From: Hydrogenophaga sp.
GTDB lineage: Bacteria; Pseudomonadota; Gammaproteobacteria; Burkholderiales; Burkholderiaceae_C
Direction of reading: 5' to 3'
Length of the DNA: 64,000 nt
Assembly (NCBI RefSeq): GCF_019635465.1
Contig: NZ_JAHBZK010000017.1
Span: forward strand, 1-64,000
Part shown: one piece after another, positions 46,463 to 55,687 of the stretch
Position numbering within the stretch: position 1 is the stretch's first letter
How the letters are laid out: each line of letters begins with the position of its first letter
Program-made: the position numbers and the translations under genes
Notes under the pieces: model-generated
Told to the model about the DNA's origin: nothing
The model's input: the letters and a program-made list of their open reading frames with translations, nothing else
The model's database searches: none

Positions 46463-47788
46463 TCACTGCACGCTGGCCCATGCGACGGAGGCGGCCGTAA
46501 CGAGCTGTTCCCGCATGGCATTGGCCTCCCGCTGAAACGACGGCAGCTGCGCCAGCACCGGGGTGTTGGCCCCTAGCGCCTCCACGATCCGGGTCGGGTT
46601 GGTGCGCCGTCCTTTGACGAGGTATTCAAAGTGCAGATTCGGTCCCGTCGCCGTGCCGGTGGAACCGACCGTGCCAATGTTCTGACCTTGCTGAACACGC
46701 TGCCCCGCCCGGACCGCGATGCGTTGAAGGTGGGCGTAGGCGGTTGCGGCGTTGTCGGGGTGGCGGATCACCACGTAGTTGCCGTACCCGCCCTGCTGGC
46801 CGGCGAACGTCACCACGCCGTCGGCGACGGTTCGCACGGGCGTTCCCGCCGGCGCCCCGTAGTCCGTGCCCTTGTGGTCTTTCTGCACACCGAACACTGG
46901 GTGGATGCGCGGCCCGTACGAACTGGTGACTCGGGAAAACGCCAAGGGCGATGCCAGGAAAGCCCGTCGCTGGCTCGTGCCGTCGAGGCTGACGAACTCG
47001 CCCGCTTGGCCCGGCTCCTGGAACCACATGGCCTGGTGGCTGTCCTTGCCGTTGCGGACCTCGGCGCCCAGCAGCCGCCCGGTGAACAGGGTTTCGCCCT
47101 CCAGCTCGAACGCCTCGTACACCAGGCTGAACCGCGCCCCGCGCTGCAGGTCGCGCTGGAAATCGATATCGCCGGAGAACGCCTCCACCACCTGGGCCGC
47201 AATGGCGTCCGGGATGCCCGCCTGGTCAGCGGCCGCATAGAACGAGGAACGCAGTGTGAGCCCGCCGAAGCGCACCAGGCGCCGGGGCACGGGCTGTTCG
47301 AGCCGGGAGCGGTACATCCCGTCCTGCGCCTGAACCACCAGCCGGCTGACGCGTTGGCTGCCATCCACCCAGCGCACCGTCAAGCCGTGCAGCTGGCCTT
47401 CGGGCGTTCGGGTGACGGAGGCGAGCTTGCCGGACGGGCCCGCCAGCAGCAGGCGCGATGTGGCATCGCGCGCCAGGAAGTACTGCGCGTCGCGGTCTTC
47501 AACCCCCAGACGCCGGAGCAGCGATTGCAGGGAATCATCGCGCCGGGTGGTTTCTGACTGGTGAACCAGGAAGTCGGTGCTGGGTGCCGTGGGCGCGGCC
47601 GTTGCCAGCGGCGCCTCCACCGGCTCCACCACTTGCCGGACCGTCCACTGAGCGGCGTCGGGCAAGGAGGTAGAGACGCCGAAGGCCATGACGCCGGTAC
47701 CCAGCATCAGGGCGCCGAGGACCGTCACCACAGGCCCTCGGCGGTGGTGGACCTGTGCGAGCACCAGGTGTAGCGGGACGTTTCTCAT
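46463..47788 (-). CDS. M23-family metallopeptidase (peptidoglycan endopeptidase)
   Basis: This 441-residue protein has an N-terminal membrane anchor (VVTVLGALMLGTGVMAFGVS), a middle domain like those before M23 catalytic modules (LVYEAFELEGETLFTGRLLGAEV), and a LytM domain. Zinc residues are in DHKGTDYGAPAGTPV and GPNLHFEYLV, with the second histidine in AYAHLQRI. It would cleave peptidoglycan cross-links. It lies 12 bp downstream of the SCO1-like gene and just before the broken L,D-transpeptidase, all in one minus-strand run behind a metal ATPase. Confidence 0.92.
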   Translation of the reverse strand: MRNVPLHLVLAQVHHRRGPVVTVLGALMLGTGVMAFGVSTSLPDAAQWTVRQVVEPVEAPLATAAPTAPSTDFLVHQSETTRRDDSLQSLLRRLGVEDRDAQYFLARDATSRLLLAGPSGKLASVTRTPEGQLHGLTVRWVDGSQRVSRLVVQAQDGMYRSRLEQPVPRRLVRFGGLTLRSSFYAAADQAGIPDAIAAQVVEAFSGDIDFQRDLQRGARFSLVYEAFELEGETLFTGRLLGAEVRNGKDSHQAMWFQEPGQAGEFVSLDGTSQRRAFLASPLAFSRVTSSYGPRIHPVFGVQKDHKGTDYGAPAGTPVRTVADGVVTFAGQQGGYGNYVVIRHPDNAATAYAHLQRIAVRAGQRVQQGQNIGTVGSTGTATGPNLHFEYLVKGRRTNPTRIVEALGANTPVLAQLPSFQREANAMREQLVTAASVAWASVQ

Positions 47789-47800
47789 GACAGGACGTCC

Positions 47801-48436
47801 TCAGGCGGCGGACAGCAGCACCTGGATGTCCGCCGCGATGGTGGCGGCGTCGGTTCCATAGGCCGAGAACAGGCGGACCCGGCTTTCGGTATCGAAGATG
47901 TACTTGCCGGCCGAGTGGTCCATGGTGTAGCTAGTCGGGGTGGAGCCGGACACCTTCTTGAAGTAGATCTTGAAGTCGCTTGCAACGCGTTGGACTTCAT
48001 CGGGCTCAGGGCGCAAGGCCAGGAAGCCTGGGTCGAAGCTGGCCATGTACTCCTTGAGCAAGGCCTGGGTGTCGCGCTCGGGATCGATCGTGATGAACAG
48101 CACTTGCAAGCGATCACCCTGCGCGCCCAGCAGGCGCTTGACCTCCGCCATGGTGTTCATGGACGTGGGGCAGACGTCCGGGCACTGCGTGAAGCCGAAG
48201 AAGATCACAGCGATCTGGCCCTTGAAGTCCTGCATCGTCCTCACGTTGCCGTGGTGGTCCTTGAGCTTGAGGTCTTTTGCGAAAGCCGCGCCGGTCACGT
48301 CGGTGCTCTTGAACTCAGGCTTTTTGGGTGAACAGGCCAGCAGCAGCACAGGCGCCGCACAGGCGAGAGCCATCTGCACGAAACGGCGGCGACCGGTGGC
48401 GACTGGGGTCGTGGGAAAGGGGATGTGCTGGCTCAT
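47801..48436 (-). CDS. SCO1/SenC-family copper/redox protein
   Basis: This 211-residue protein has a lipoprotein-like signal (VLLLACSP). It has a thioredoxin fold with the copper/redox motif CPDVC in FFGFTQCPDVCPTSM and the distal histidine in YTMDHSAG. SCO proteins handle copper for cytochrome oxidase or act as periplasmic thiol reductases. Here it is one base from the dsbA-like gene, suggesting a redox function linked to the metal-resistance operon. Confidence 0.93.
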   Translation of the reverse strand: MSQHIPFPTTPVATGRRRFVQMALACAAPVLLLACSPKKPEFKSTDVTGAAFAKDLKLKDHHGNVRTMQDFKGQIAVIFFGFTQCPDVCPTSMNTMAEVKRLLGAQGDRLQVLFITIDPERDTQALLKEYMASFDPGFLALRPEPDEVQRVASDFKIYFKKVSGSTPTSYTMDHSAGKYIFDTESRVRLFSAYGTDAATIAADIQVLLSAA

Positions 48437-48437
48437 G

Positions 48438-49148
48438 TCACTTCCTGGCTTTGGCCACTTCTTCGGCCACGAGGGCCATCAACTGCTGGTCGCCAAACGA
48501 CGGCAGCCCGCGGCCGTTGACGAAGAAAGTGGGGGTCTTGGTCACTTCCAGCGCGGTCAGGTCCTCGATGTCCTGCTTCAACACCGCCGCTATGTCCGAC
48601 CCCTGGGCGTCGGCCTTCGCTTTCTGGATGTCCAGGCCCGCAGCCTCGGCCGCCTGGTAGGCCAGGTCGAGGTTGGGATTGCCATGGTCTGCCCACTGCG
48701 GCTGGGCAGCCAGCACCGACTCCAGTACCGGCAGGTATTTGTTCTGCCGCTTGGACGCCTCCAGCAGCTTGACCACCTGGTCGGAGCCCGCATGGAAGGG
48801 GGCGTAGCGGATCACCAGGCGCACATCCTTCGGGTACTGCTGGAGGATGTTCTTGACGATGGGGTAAAACGCCCGGCAGGTCTCGCAGGCCGGGTCAAAA
48901 AACTCGACGATGGTGACCGGCGCGGTGCTGGGGCCAAAGACGGGCGAATGGAAGCGGATCAGGCGGTTGTCGGCCGGCTGGGCCTGCCCGTCGGCTGTTG
49001 AGCCGGAGGGGGCGGACTGGTTGATGGCCTGGTTGACCTTCTCGGCCTGGGACTGCTGCACACGCTTCTGGTACGCGTTCATGCCCAGGAAAAAGAACAC
49101 CAGGACAATGACGACCAGGGCGGCGACGGTGATTTTTTTGGAGTTCAT
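48438..49148 (-). CDS. DsbA-like thiol:disulfide interchange protein (DsbG/BdbD type)
   Basis: This 236-residue protein has a single N-terminal membrane anchor (VAALVVIVLVFFFLGMNAY). It has a thioredoxin-like domain with CETC in VTIVEFFDPACETCRAFYP and the cis-proline in TKTPTFFVNG. It should catalyse disulfide exchange in the periplasm with the DsbB encoded upstream (overlap of four bases). The long open frame upstream is not coding. Confidence 0.92.
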   Translation of the reverse strand: MNSKKITVAALVVIVLVFFFLGMNAYQKRVQQSQAEKVNQAINQSAPSGSTADGQAQPADNRLIRFHSPVFGPSTAPVTIVEFFDPACETCRAFYPIVKNILQQYPKDVRLVIRYAPFHAGSDQVVKLLEASKRQNKYLPVLESVLAAQPQWADHGNPNLDLAYQAAEAAGLDIQKAKADAQGSDIAAVLKQDIEDLTALEVTKTPTFFVNGRGLPSFGDQQLMALVAEEVAKARK

Positions 49149-49561
49149 CGGGAAGACTTTCGGAGGTAGACGATGAGCAGGAGCGCCAGGACCACGAAGG
49201 CTGCCAGTGACAGCCACGGAATCTGGACGCCGTTGAGGATTTCGAGCTTCTGGTCGGCGCAGGACACGCCGGCGCTGCAGGGGACCCAGGCCTTGGGGAT
49301 CAGACCGGCCACCAGCAGGGTGTGGTACGCCGCGATGGCCAGTCCACCGAGGGACAGCCACAGGGCATAGACCGCACCGCGGCGGTCGTCCTGGTAGGCA
49401 GCGATGCCCAGCACGATGGCCAGCGGGAACATGAAGATGCGCTGGTACCAGCACAGCACGCAGGGCGTCATGCCCATGACCTCGCCCAGGAACAGCGCGC
49501 CCAGGGTGGCGCTGGTGGCGACCAGCCAGGCCAGCAGCAGCAGGGTCCACGGGCGGTTCAT
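49145..49561 (-). CDS. dsbB: Disulfide bond formation protein DsbB
   Basis: This 138-residue protein has four membrane helices, the first periplasmic pair CVLCWYQRIFMFP and the second pair in VPCSAGVSCADQKLEI, as in the short DsbB/BdbC type. It re-oxidises the DsbA-like partner using quinones. It overlaps the dsbA-like gene downstream and lspA upstream by four bases each. Confidence 0.93.
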   Translation of the reverse strand: MNRPWTLLLLAWLVATSATLGALFLGEVMGMTPCVLCWYQRIFMFPLAIVLGIAAYQDDRRGAVYALWLSLGGLAIAAYHTLLVAGLIPKAWVPCSAGVSCADQKLEILNGVQIPWLSLAAFVVLALLLIVYLRKSSR

Positions 49562-50064
49562 GGGGCGCTCCTGGAGGCGGCTTTGGCGGGGCGCAGGGAC
49601 ATCAGGATCCAGGCACCCGCCGCCAGCACGATGAACACGTCGGCCAGGTTGAACGCCGGCCAGTGCAGGCCTCGCCAGTGCAGGTCGAGGAAGTCGGTGA
49701 CGGCGCCGCTGTCGATGCGGTCGATGAGGTTGCCACTGCCGCCGGCCACGATCAAGGCGCCGGCCAGGCGTTCGAGCGGGTCGACCTGCCGCGCCAGGCA
49801 GACGAAGGTGATGGGCACGATCACCAGCACGCCGACGACGATGAAGAACACCCGCTGCCAGCCGCCCGAATCGGCCAGCAGAGAAAACGCGGCACCAGTG
49901 TTCAGCACATGGACCAGGTTGAACCAGGACGTGACCTCGATGGCCGTGCCCAAGGGAATGGTGGCGGCGAACCAGGCCTTGCTCAGCTGGTCCATGGCCA
50001 GCAGCAGGCCCACGGCGAGGAGCCAGGCCAGGCGGGGACGGCCCCGCCAGGAAAATACAGACAT
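49558..50064 (-). CDS. lspA: Signal peptidase II (prolipoprotein signal peptidase; PbrC-like)
   Basis: This 168-residue enzyme has four membrane helices and the catalytic motifs NTGAAFSLL, GGSGNLIDRI and FNLADVFI, with both catalytic aspartates. It removes signal peptides from lipoproteins. An extra lspA (pbrC) is a known member of lead-resistance operons, and this copy sits downstream of a P-type metal ATPase, so it is probably the accessory copy. The ATG at 50064 is the likely start. Confidence 0.94.
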   Translation of the reverse strand: MSVFSWRGRPRLAWLLAVGLLLAMDQLSKAWFAATIPLGTAIEVTSWFNLVHVLNTGAAFSLLADSGGWQRVFFIVVGVLVIVPITFVCLARQVDPLERLAGALIVAGGSGNLIDRIDSGAVTDFLDLHWRGLHWPAFNLADVFIVLAAGAWILMSLRPAKAASRSAP

Positions 50065-50168
50065 GAAAAACACCCTGAAAGAACGGACATCGCCAACCAC
50101 ACGGGCTGGCGCGCTTCACAGGGATCGGTGGTGCGGCGAAACGTGCCGCGAAGACTGCCGAACCCCGG

Positions 50169-50507
50169 TCAGGCCAGGGTGAGCCACTGTGGCCGTTCGG
50201 GCCGCTCAATCAGCATGACTTCGGTCCAGGGCTTGGGGCCCGACCGCAGGCCGCGAGCGGTGTCGCCCACGGCCCAAGGGGCGCTGGCCGACAGGGCCAT
50301 GGCGCCCGTGTGGCAGCTGCCGCAGTGGGGATGCTGCGCGTGGGATTCGCCCACCGCCTCATCGGCGGCGGCCTGTGCGGACGCCTCGGTCAGGCTGGCG
50401 TGCAATGGCGCGCAGGGCTCGTGTGCACAGGGCGCGCCCGTGGCTGCGCCGGCCCACTGCAAGGGCAGGCAGAACAGCATCAGGAGGGCAAGCAGGCAGG
50501 CGCGCAT
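50169..50507 (-). CDS. CzcI-like/DUF2946-like small periplasmic protein
   Basis: This 112-residue protein has a signal peptide (MRACLLALLMLFCLPLQWAGA). It has a Cys/His-rich middle (CAHEPCAPLHASL, HAQHPHCGSCH), resembling the small metal-associated CzcI/DUF2946 proteins found near heavy-metal efflux genes. It may bind metal in the periplasm or modulate export; this is inference from composition and position. Confidence 0.7.
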   Translation of the reverse strand: MRACLLALLMLFCLPLQWAGAATGAPCAHEPCAPLHASLTEASAQAAADEAVGESHAQHPHCGSCHTGAMALSASAPWAVGDTARGLRSGPKPWTEVMLIERPERPQWLTLA

Positions 50508-50546
50508 GGAGGAACGATTGTAGGCGGCGACGTCGAGGCCGGTCAT

Positions 50547-50810
50547 TCATGTGGATGGCGAACCGCAGGATACGCAGAACCGGGCACCAGGCGCCAAGGC
50601 GATGCCGCACTGCTTGCATGGTGCGGGCAGCAAAGACTGGCCACACTGACGACAGAACCGGTCGGCTGCCGCCGTCGAGGTCCTGCAGCCCGGGCAGATG
50701 TTCCCGGACGAAATGCCTTCGTGACGGACATCCACCCTGTGCCCATCGCGCTCATGGTGCCTTCCATGGTGATGACCGTGTTTGCCAAACAGCTGATCAA
50801 AAAGTCCCAT
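50547..50810 (-). CDS. Small His-rich double zinc-ribbon protein
   Basis: This 87-residue cytoplasmic protein starts MGLFDQLFGKHGHHHGRHHERDGH, a His-rich segment. Two zinc ribbons follow, each with paired CxxC-type knuckles (CPGC..CRQCG and CKQCG..CVSCG). It begins 14 bp after the P-type ATPase gene and may bind or deliver metal. Function is unknown. Confidence 0.78.
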   Translation of the reverse strand: MGLFDQLFGKHGHHHGRHHERDGHRVDVRHEGISSGNICPGCRTSTAAADRFCRQCGQSLLPAPCKQCGIALAPGARFCVSCGSPST

Positions 50811-50824
50811 CGCGGCCTCCCCTG

Positions 50825-53098
50825 TCAACGCCGCAGCAGACGCAGCCCGTTGCCAACGACCAGCAGACTCGCCCCGACGTCGGCGAACACAGCCAGCCAC
50901 ATGGTGCCCAGGCCCATGAGCGTGAGCACAAGGAACACGGCCTTGATCCCCAGCGCCATCGTGATGTTCTGGATCAGCACTGCATGCGTGGTCTTCGACA
51001 AACGAATGAAGGTGGGTATCTTGCGCAGATCGTCGTCCATGAGCGCCACGTCGGCGGTCTCGATGGCGGTGTCGGTGCCCATCGCGCCCATGGCGAATCC
51101 GATGTCCGAGCGCGCCAGGGCCGGCGCATCGTTGATGCCGTCGCCGACCATGCCCACCTGGCCTTCGCGACTTAGGCTCTCAATGGCGCGCAGCTTGTCC
51201 TCCGGCAACTGGTTGCCTCGGGCCTGGTCAATGCCCACCTGCTGGGCGATGGCCTCGGCCGTGTGGGGGTTGTCGCCGGTCAGCATCACGGTCCGTACGC
51301 CCAGTTGATGGAGTTCAGCGATGGCTGCACGGCTGCTGTCCTTGACTGTGTCTGCCACCGCGAACAGGGCCAGCACCCGGCTTTCGTTCGCCAACATCAC
51401 CACCGTCTTGCCCTGCCGCTCCATGGTGTCCAGCAGGGTCTCCAGCTCTGGGGTGCACAGGCCCGACTCGTGAACCATGCGGTGGTTACCCAGGCTGTAG
51501 CCAGCGCCAGCGATCACACCCTTCACACCCCTTCCAGGCAGGGCCTCGAACGCGTCCACCGGCACCCGCGCACCGCCACGGGTGTCAGCCGCCTTCGCCA
51601 CGGCTTGTGAGACCGGGTGATCCGATCGGCCAGCCAGGCTGGCGGCCAGGCTCAGGCATTGCGCTTCCTCCATGTCGTCCAGCAGTTCAAAGTTGGTTTG
51701 AACGGGCTTGCCGTGAGTGATTGTTCCTGTCTTGTCCAGTGCCAGCCAGCGCAGCTTGCGGCCCTCCTCAAGGTACACACCGCCTTTGATCAGCACACCG
51801 TGGCGTGCCGCAGCGGCCAGCCCGCTGACGATGGTCACAGGCGTCGAGATCACCAGCGCGCAGGGGCAGGCGATGACCACCAGGACTAGGGCTTTGTAGA
51901 TCCAGTCATGCCAGGCCCCGCCCATCAACAGCGGTGGCAACACGGCCACGGCCACGGCCATCGCGAACACCAGGGGGGTGTAGACGCGAGCGAACTGGTC
52001 GACAAAGCGTTGCGTGGGCGCACGCGCGCCCTGCGCTTCTTCGACCGCGTGGATGATCCGGGCCAGGGTGCTGTTGCTGGCCGGCGCGGTGACCCGGTAT
52101 TCCAGCGAACCCGCCTCGTTGATGGTGCCGGCAAACACCGCGTCTCCCTCGGTTTTGTCGACGGGCAGGCTTTCTCCCGTGATGGGGGCCTGATTGACCG
52201 TGGAGCGGCCACTGACGACGGTGCCGTCCAGCGCGATCCGCTCGCCGGGCCGCACCCGCACGAGATCCCCCACCGCCACGGCCTTGGCATCCGCCAGCTG
52301 CCAACTGCCATCGGCCTGCTGCACCGTGGCTTGGTCGGGCGTGAGGCGCATCAACCCTTCGATGGCGTTGCGTGCACGGTCCAGTGACTTGGCCTCGATC
52401 AGCTCAGCCACTGTGAAGAGCACCATCACCATGGCGGCTTCTGGCCATTGCCCCAGCGCGAGCGCACCGGTGACGGCGATGCTCATCAGCGCGTTGATGT
52501 TGAGGTTGCCGTTGCGGATGGCCACCCAGCCCTTTTTGTAGGTGGTCAACCCCGATCCCAGCACGGCCAGAACCGCCAGACCGGCCGCCAGCAGCTCGGG
52601 CAGGCCGGCCCAGCTCACCGCCTCTGACGCAATGGCGGCCAGACCGGCCAGGGCCAGCGGCCACCAGGGTTTGACGGGCACCTGCATGGGTTGGCGTGCG
52701 GCGTCCGGGGTGGCCACCTCGGGCTGGAATCCAAGTGATCGCACCGTCTCCAGAACGGGCTCCAGTGCACCGGGGGCATGCACCACGGTCAAGACCCGCT
52801 GCACCAGGTTGAAGTCCAGCTGCTTGACTTGAGGCATCGGGCCGAGCTTTTTGCGAAGCAAGGCCTCTTCCGTCGGACAGTCCATCTGCAGGATGCGGAT
52901 GGGCGTTCGCACACCCTCGGTGTCGCTTTGTGCCGCATCGAACTGGCCGAGGGGCGCCACCGCCGGTGCACAGCAGGCCTGCGATCTGCAGCCGGAATGA
53001 CCATGGTCAGGGTCATTCGGGTGGTCATTAACAGGTGGTGTTTGCGGGTTGGCTTCGCTGGCGTGCGCGTGACCGTGGTCACAACAATGGGCAGACAT
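50825..53098 (-). CDS. cadA: Cd/Pb/Zn-translocating P-type ATPase (CadA/PbrA-like)
   Basis: This 757-residue P1B ATPase starts with a His/Cys-rich tail (MSAHCCDHGHAHAS ... CRSQACCAP). Then come a degenerate metal-binding domain (MDCPTEE), the CPC motif in ACPCALVIS, the phosphorylated aspartate in DKTGTITHG, and MVGDGINDAPAL. It exports divalent soft metals (Cd, Zn, Pb). It is the first gene of a long minus-strand run and is divergent from a MerR regulator with a typical MerR promoter. Metal preference among Cd/Pb/Zn is not decided by sequence. Confidence 0.94.
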   Translation of the reverse strand: MSAHCCDHGHAHASEANPQTPPVNDHPNDPDHGHSGCRSQACCAPAVAPLGQFDAAQSDTEGVRTPIRILQMDCPTEEALLRKKLGPMPQVKQLDFNLVQRVLTVVHAPGALEPVLETVRSLGFQPEVATPDAARQPMQVPVKPWWPLALAGLAAIASEAVSWAGLPELLAAGLAVLAVLGSGLTTYKKGWVAIRNGNLNINALMSIAVTGALALGQWPEAAMVMVLFTVAELIEAKSLDRARNAIEGLMRLTPDQATVQQADGSWQLADAKAVAVGDLVRVRPGERIALDGTVVSGRSTVNQAPITGESLPVDKTEGDAVFAGTINEAGSLEYRVTAPASNSTLARIIHAVEEAQGARAPTQRFVDQFARVYTPLVFAMAVAVAVLPPLLMGGAWHDWIYKALVLVVIACPCALVISTPVTIVSGLAAAARHGVLIKGGVYLEEGRKLRWLALDKTGTITHGKPVQTNFELLDDMEEAQCLSLAASLAGRSDHPVSQAVAKAADTRGGARVPVDAFEALPGRGVKGVIAGAGYSLGNHRMVHESGLCTPELETLLDTMERQGKTVVMLANESRVLALFAVADTVKDSSRAAIAELHQLGVRTVMLTGDNPHTAEAIAQQVGIDQARGNQLPEDKLRAIESLSREGQVGMVGDGINDAPALARSDIGFAMGAMGTDTAIETADVALMDDDLRKIPTFIRLSKTTHAVLIQNITMALGIKAVFLVLTLMGLGTMWLAVFADVGASLLVVGNGLRLLRR

Positions 53099-53127
53099 GG
53101 AAACTCCCGAAAAGAACAGAATGCCGG

Positions 53128-53159
53128 TATTGAAAACCCTGGAGCGGCTCCAGAGTCAA
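53128..53159 (-). promoter_or_regulatory. MerR-type promoter/operator for the metal ATPase
   Basis: On the minus strand, TTGACT (-35) and TCAATA (-10) are separated by 20 bp, longer than the 17-bp optimum. The spacer holds the 15-bp dyad CTGGAGCCGCTCCAG. This is the classic layout of CadR/PbrR-controlled promoters. Confidence 0.8.
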
Positions 53160-53184
53160 GCCCGATCAATCACCGGAGGGAAGC

Positions 53185-53580
53185 ATGCGCATCAAGGAAC
53201 TGGCCCAGGCCACGGGCGTGGATGTGGAGACCATCCGCTACTACGAAAAGCAGGGCCTGCTGCCGGCGCCTGCCCGGCAGGACAACGGCTACCGCGACTA
53301 CGCGGACGAACACCTGGAACGCCTGGCCTTCGTCCGCCACTGCCGCGCGCTGGATGCTCCGGGCACGCCGCACCCGGACGTGGATCAGCTGGTGCAGGAG
53401 CAGATCGAGCGGGTGCGGGCGCGGCTCAAGAGCATGCGCGCACTGGAAAAGCAGTTGCTGCTGCTCCAGGCCAGCTGCGGGCGCTGTGATGCGGACGGAG
53501 CCGATTGCGGCATCCTCAAGGAGCTCGTGGCTGCCGCCCACGGTGAAGCCTGTGCCTGCCATGGCCACCTTGCGCACTGA
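53185..53580 (+). CDS. MerR-family metal regulator (CadR/PbrR-like), internally shortened
   Basis: This 131-residue protein has an intact N-terminal helix-turn-helix (MRIKELAQATGVDVETIRYYEKQGLLPAPAR). It has a dimer helix (QIERVRARLKSMRALEKQLLLLQASC) and a Cys-rich end (CGRCDADGADCGILKEL ... GEACACHGH). CadR/PbrR relatives are longer: after FVRHCRALD they have about 15 more residues, including a ligand-binding cysteine before the dimer helix. Here that stretch is replaced by APGTPHPDVDQL without cysteine. The ribosome site GGAGGG lies 6 bases before the ATG. Confidence 0.88.
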   Translation: MRIKELAQATGVDVETIRYYEKQGLLPAPARQDNGYRDYADEHLERLAFVRHCRALDAPGTPHPDVDQLVQEQIERVRARLKSMRALEKQLLLLQASCGRCDADGADCGILKELVAAAHGEACACHGHLAH

Positions 53581-53586
53581 TCCGCC

Positions 53587-53904
53587 ATGAAAACCTTTCT
53601 GCTGTACGCCGCCACCGCCCTGGCCGAGATCCTTGGTTGTTACCTGCCCTGGCTTTGGTTGCGTCAAGGCGCCTCGGTCTGGCTGCTGCTGCCCGCGGCG
53701 GCCAGCCTGGCGCTGTTCGCCTGGCTGCTGACCTTGCACGACGCTGCTTCGGGCCGCGTGTACGCGGCCTACGGCGGTGTCTACATCGGCGCCGCCATCG
53801 CCTGGCTGTGGGCAGTGGACGGCGTGCGGCCCTCGACCTGGGATGCTGCGGGTGCCAGCGTGGCGCTGCTGGGCATGGGCATCATCGCGTTCCAGCCGCG
53901 CTGA
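53587..53904 (+). CDS. YnfA family membrane protein
   Basis: This 105-residue protein has four membrane helices and the family motifs [39 protein letters not shown] and the end [10 protein letters not shown]. YnfA is SMR-like and has been linked to efflux. It lies 6 bp after the MerR gene, so the two may be co-transcribed. Confidence 0.92.
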   Translation: MKTFLLYAATALAEILGCYLPWLWLRQGASVWLLLPAAASLALFAWLLTLHDAASGRVYAAYGGVYIGAAIAWLWAVDGVRPSTWDAAGASVALLGMGIIAFQPR

Positions 53905-53919
53905 CCGGCTCCGAGCTCT

Positions 53920-54738
<819 letters not shown>

Positions 54739-54764
54739 GGCTTATCTCTGCAGAGTTCGGCCGT

Positions 54765-55205
54765 TCATACCTTGGCCAGGAAGGCCGCCGCATCACCCGC
54801 TTCACACTTCCAGTCTGCGAAGACCCCAACCAAATTGCATTCCACGCAACGGCAAGCGATGTAGTACCAACGCACGTCATGTGTGCCCTCGTACACGGAG
54901 ACGCCGGACATCAGTTCAAACACCTCGTTTTCACACACGCACTCGTGCGCCTCGGGCAAGGCTTCTTCAACGTATTCCGCACTGTCGCCCATCAGGTGTT
55001 CCTGCCCGCAGTCGGAGCAAGTGCGGATTGCCACGCCGGCTTCTTCATCGGTCTGCAGCGCGAAGCTCCGGGACCCGCAGTCGCATTTGGACGCGGCAAA
55101 CCGGACGGCCTCATGGCGATTCGCAACGCTGTAGCTGCGCAGCTCGGCTTGGGTGTCGCCCGACGTGGTTCCGTACCAGAACTCGCCTTTCTTCGTCAGT
55201 GCCAT
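54765..55205 (-). CDS. Cys-rich protein of unknown function
   Basis: This 146-residue protein begins MALTKKGEFWYGTTSGDTQAEL and has several paired cysteines: CDCG, CSDCG, CVCEN and CRCVEC. It is acidic (DSAEYVEEALPEAHECVCENE). The pairs suggest two zinc-ribbon-like sites. I recognise no family. It lies between the DMT gene and the reverse transcriptase gene, both in the island, and its start is divergent from the latter by 482 bp. Confidence 0.7.
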   Translation of the reverse strand: MALTKKGEFWYGTTSGDTQAELRSYSVANRHEAVRFAASKCDCGSRSFALQTDEEAGVAIRTCSDCGQEHLMGDSAEYVEEALPEAHECVCENEVFELMSGVSVYEGTHDVRWYYIACRCVECNLVGVFADWKCEAGDAAAFLAKV

Positions 55206-55687
55206 TGTTGCTGTTCCATTCTTCAAGGTGATACTCCCGCAGGACCGACGCCAAGCTCGCCCCGATCATCTGGATTTTGCCTGGAGGCCCGGCGAATCCT
55301 CGTCAAGTGCCCTGGTCAGGTGGTCACCTGGCGCCGATACGCATTGGCGACGGGCAGATGTGCAGCGGTTGCGGTCACATACACCGGCAAGGCAGATGAC
55401 TCAATCGCGAGTTGAACCAGACCTCGGGCACGGTCATCGCCGGCACTACACTTAGCGCGCAACCCAGCTTGGGAAAAGGCGGCCGGATGGCGGCTTCGGT
55501 GGTGGTCAAGACGCTGCACAAGCGCTACAAGTACCTGCCCAACCGGCGGGATGAGTCGATGCTGTCGGTGTTGACTCACAGGGGAGTCTCTTTCCCGGGC
55601 AGTAGGGAGGAACGTGATGCTCAAATCTGAAAGAAGCCTGCACTGGGCCGCGCGCCAGCTAGGGCATTGCGAACAGGTGGCCCATTG
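55206..55687. other. 482-bp spacer before the reverse transcriptase gene
   Basis: No convincing gene is present. A plus-strand frame at 55412-55630 (72 codons, VVVKTLHKRYKYLPNRRDES) is protein-like in part, but I cannot assign it and it may be a remnant. A stem with CAGGTG/CACCTG arms lies near 55316-55330. Other defence RTs have ncRNAs near the RT gene, so this spacer is worth examining for a transcript. Confidence 0.45.

Noticed and set aside
55412..55630. A functional small gene or type I restriction subunit fragment upstream of the RT
   Set aside because: Only a short stretch looks protein-like and the resemblance is too weak to name; it is reported as part of the spacer.
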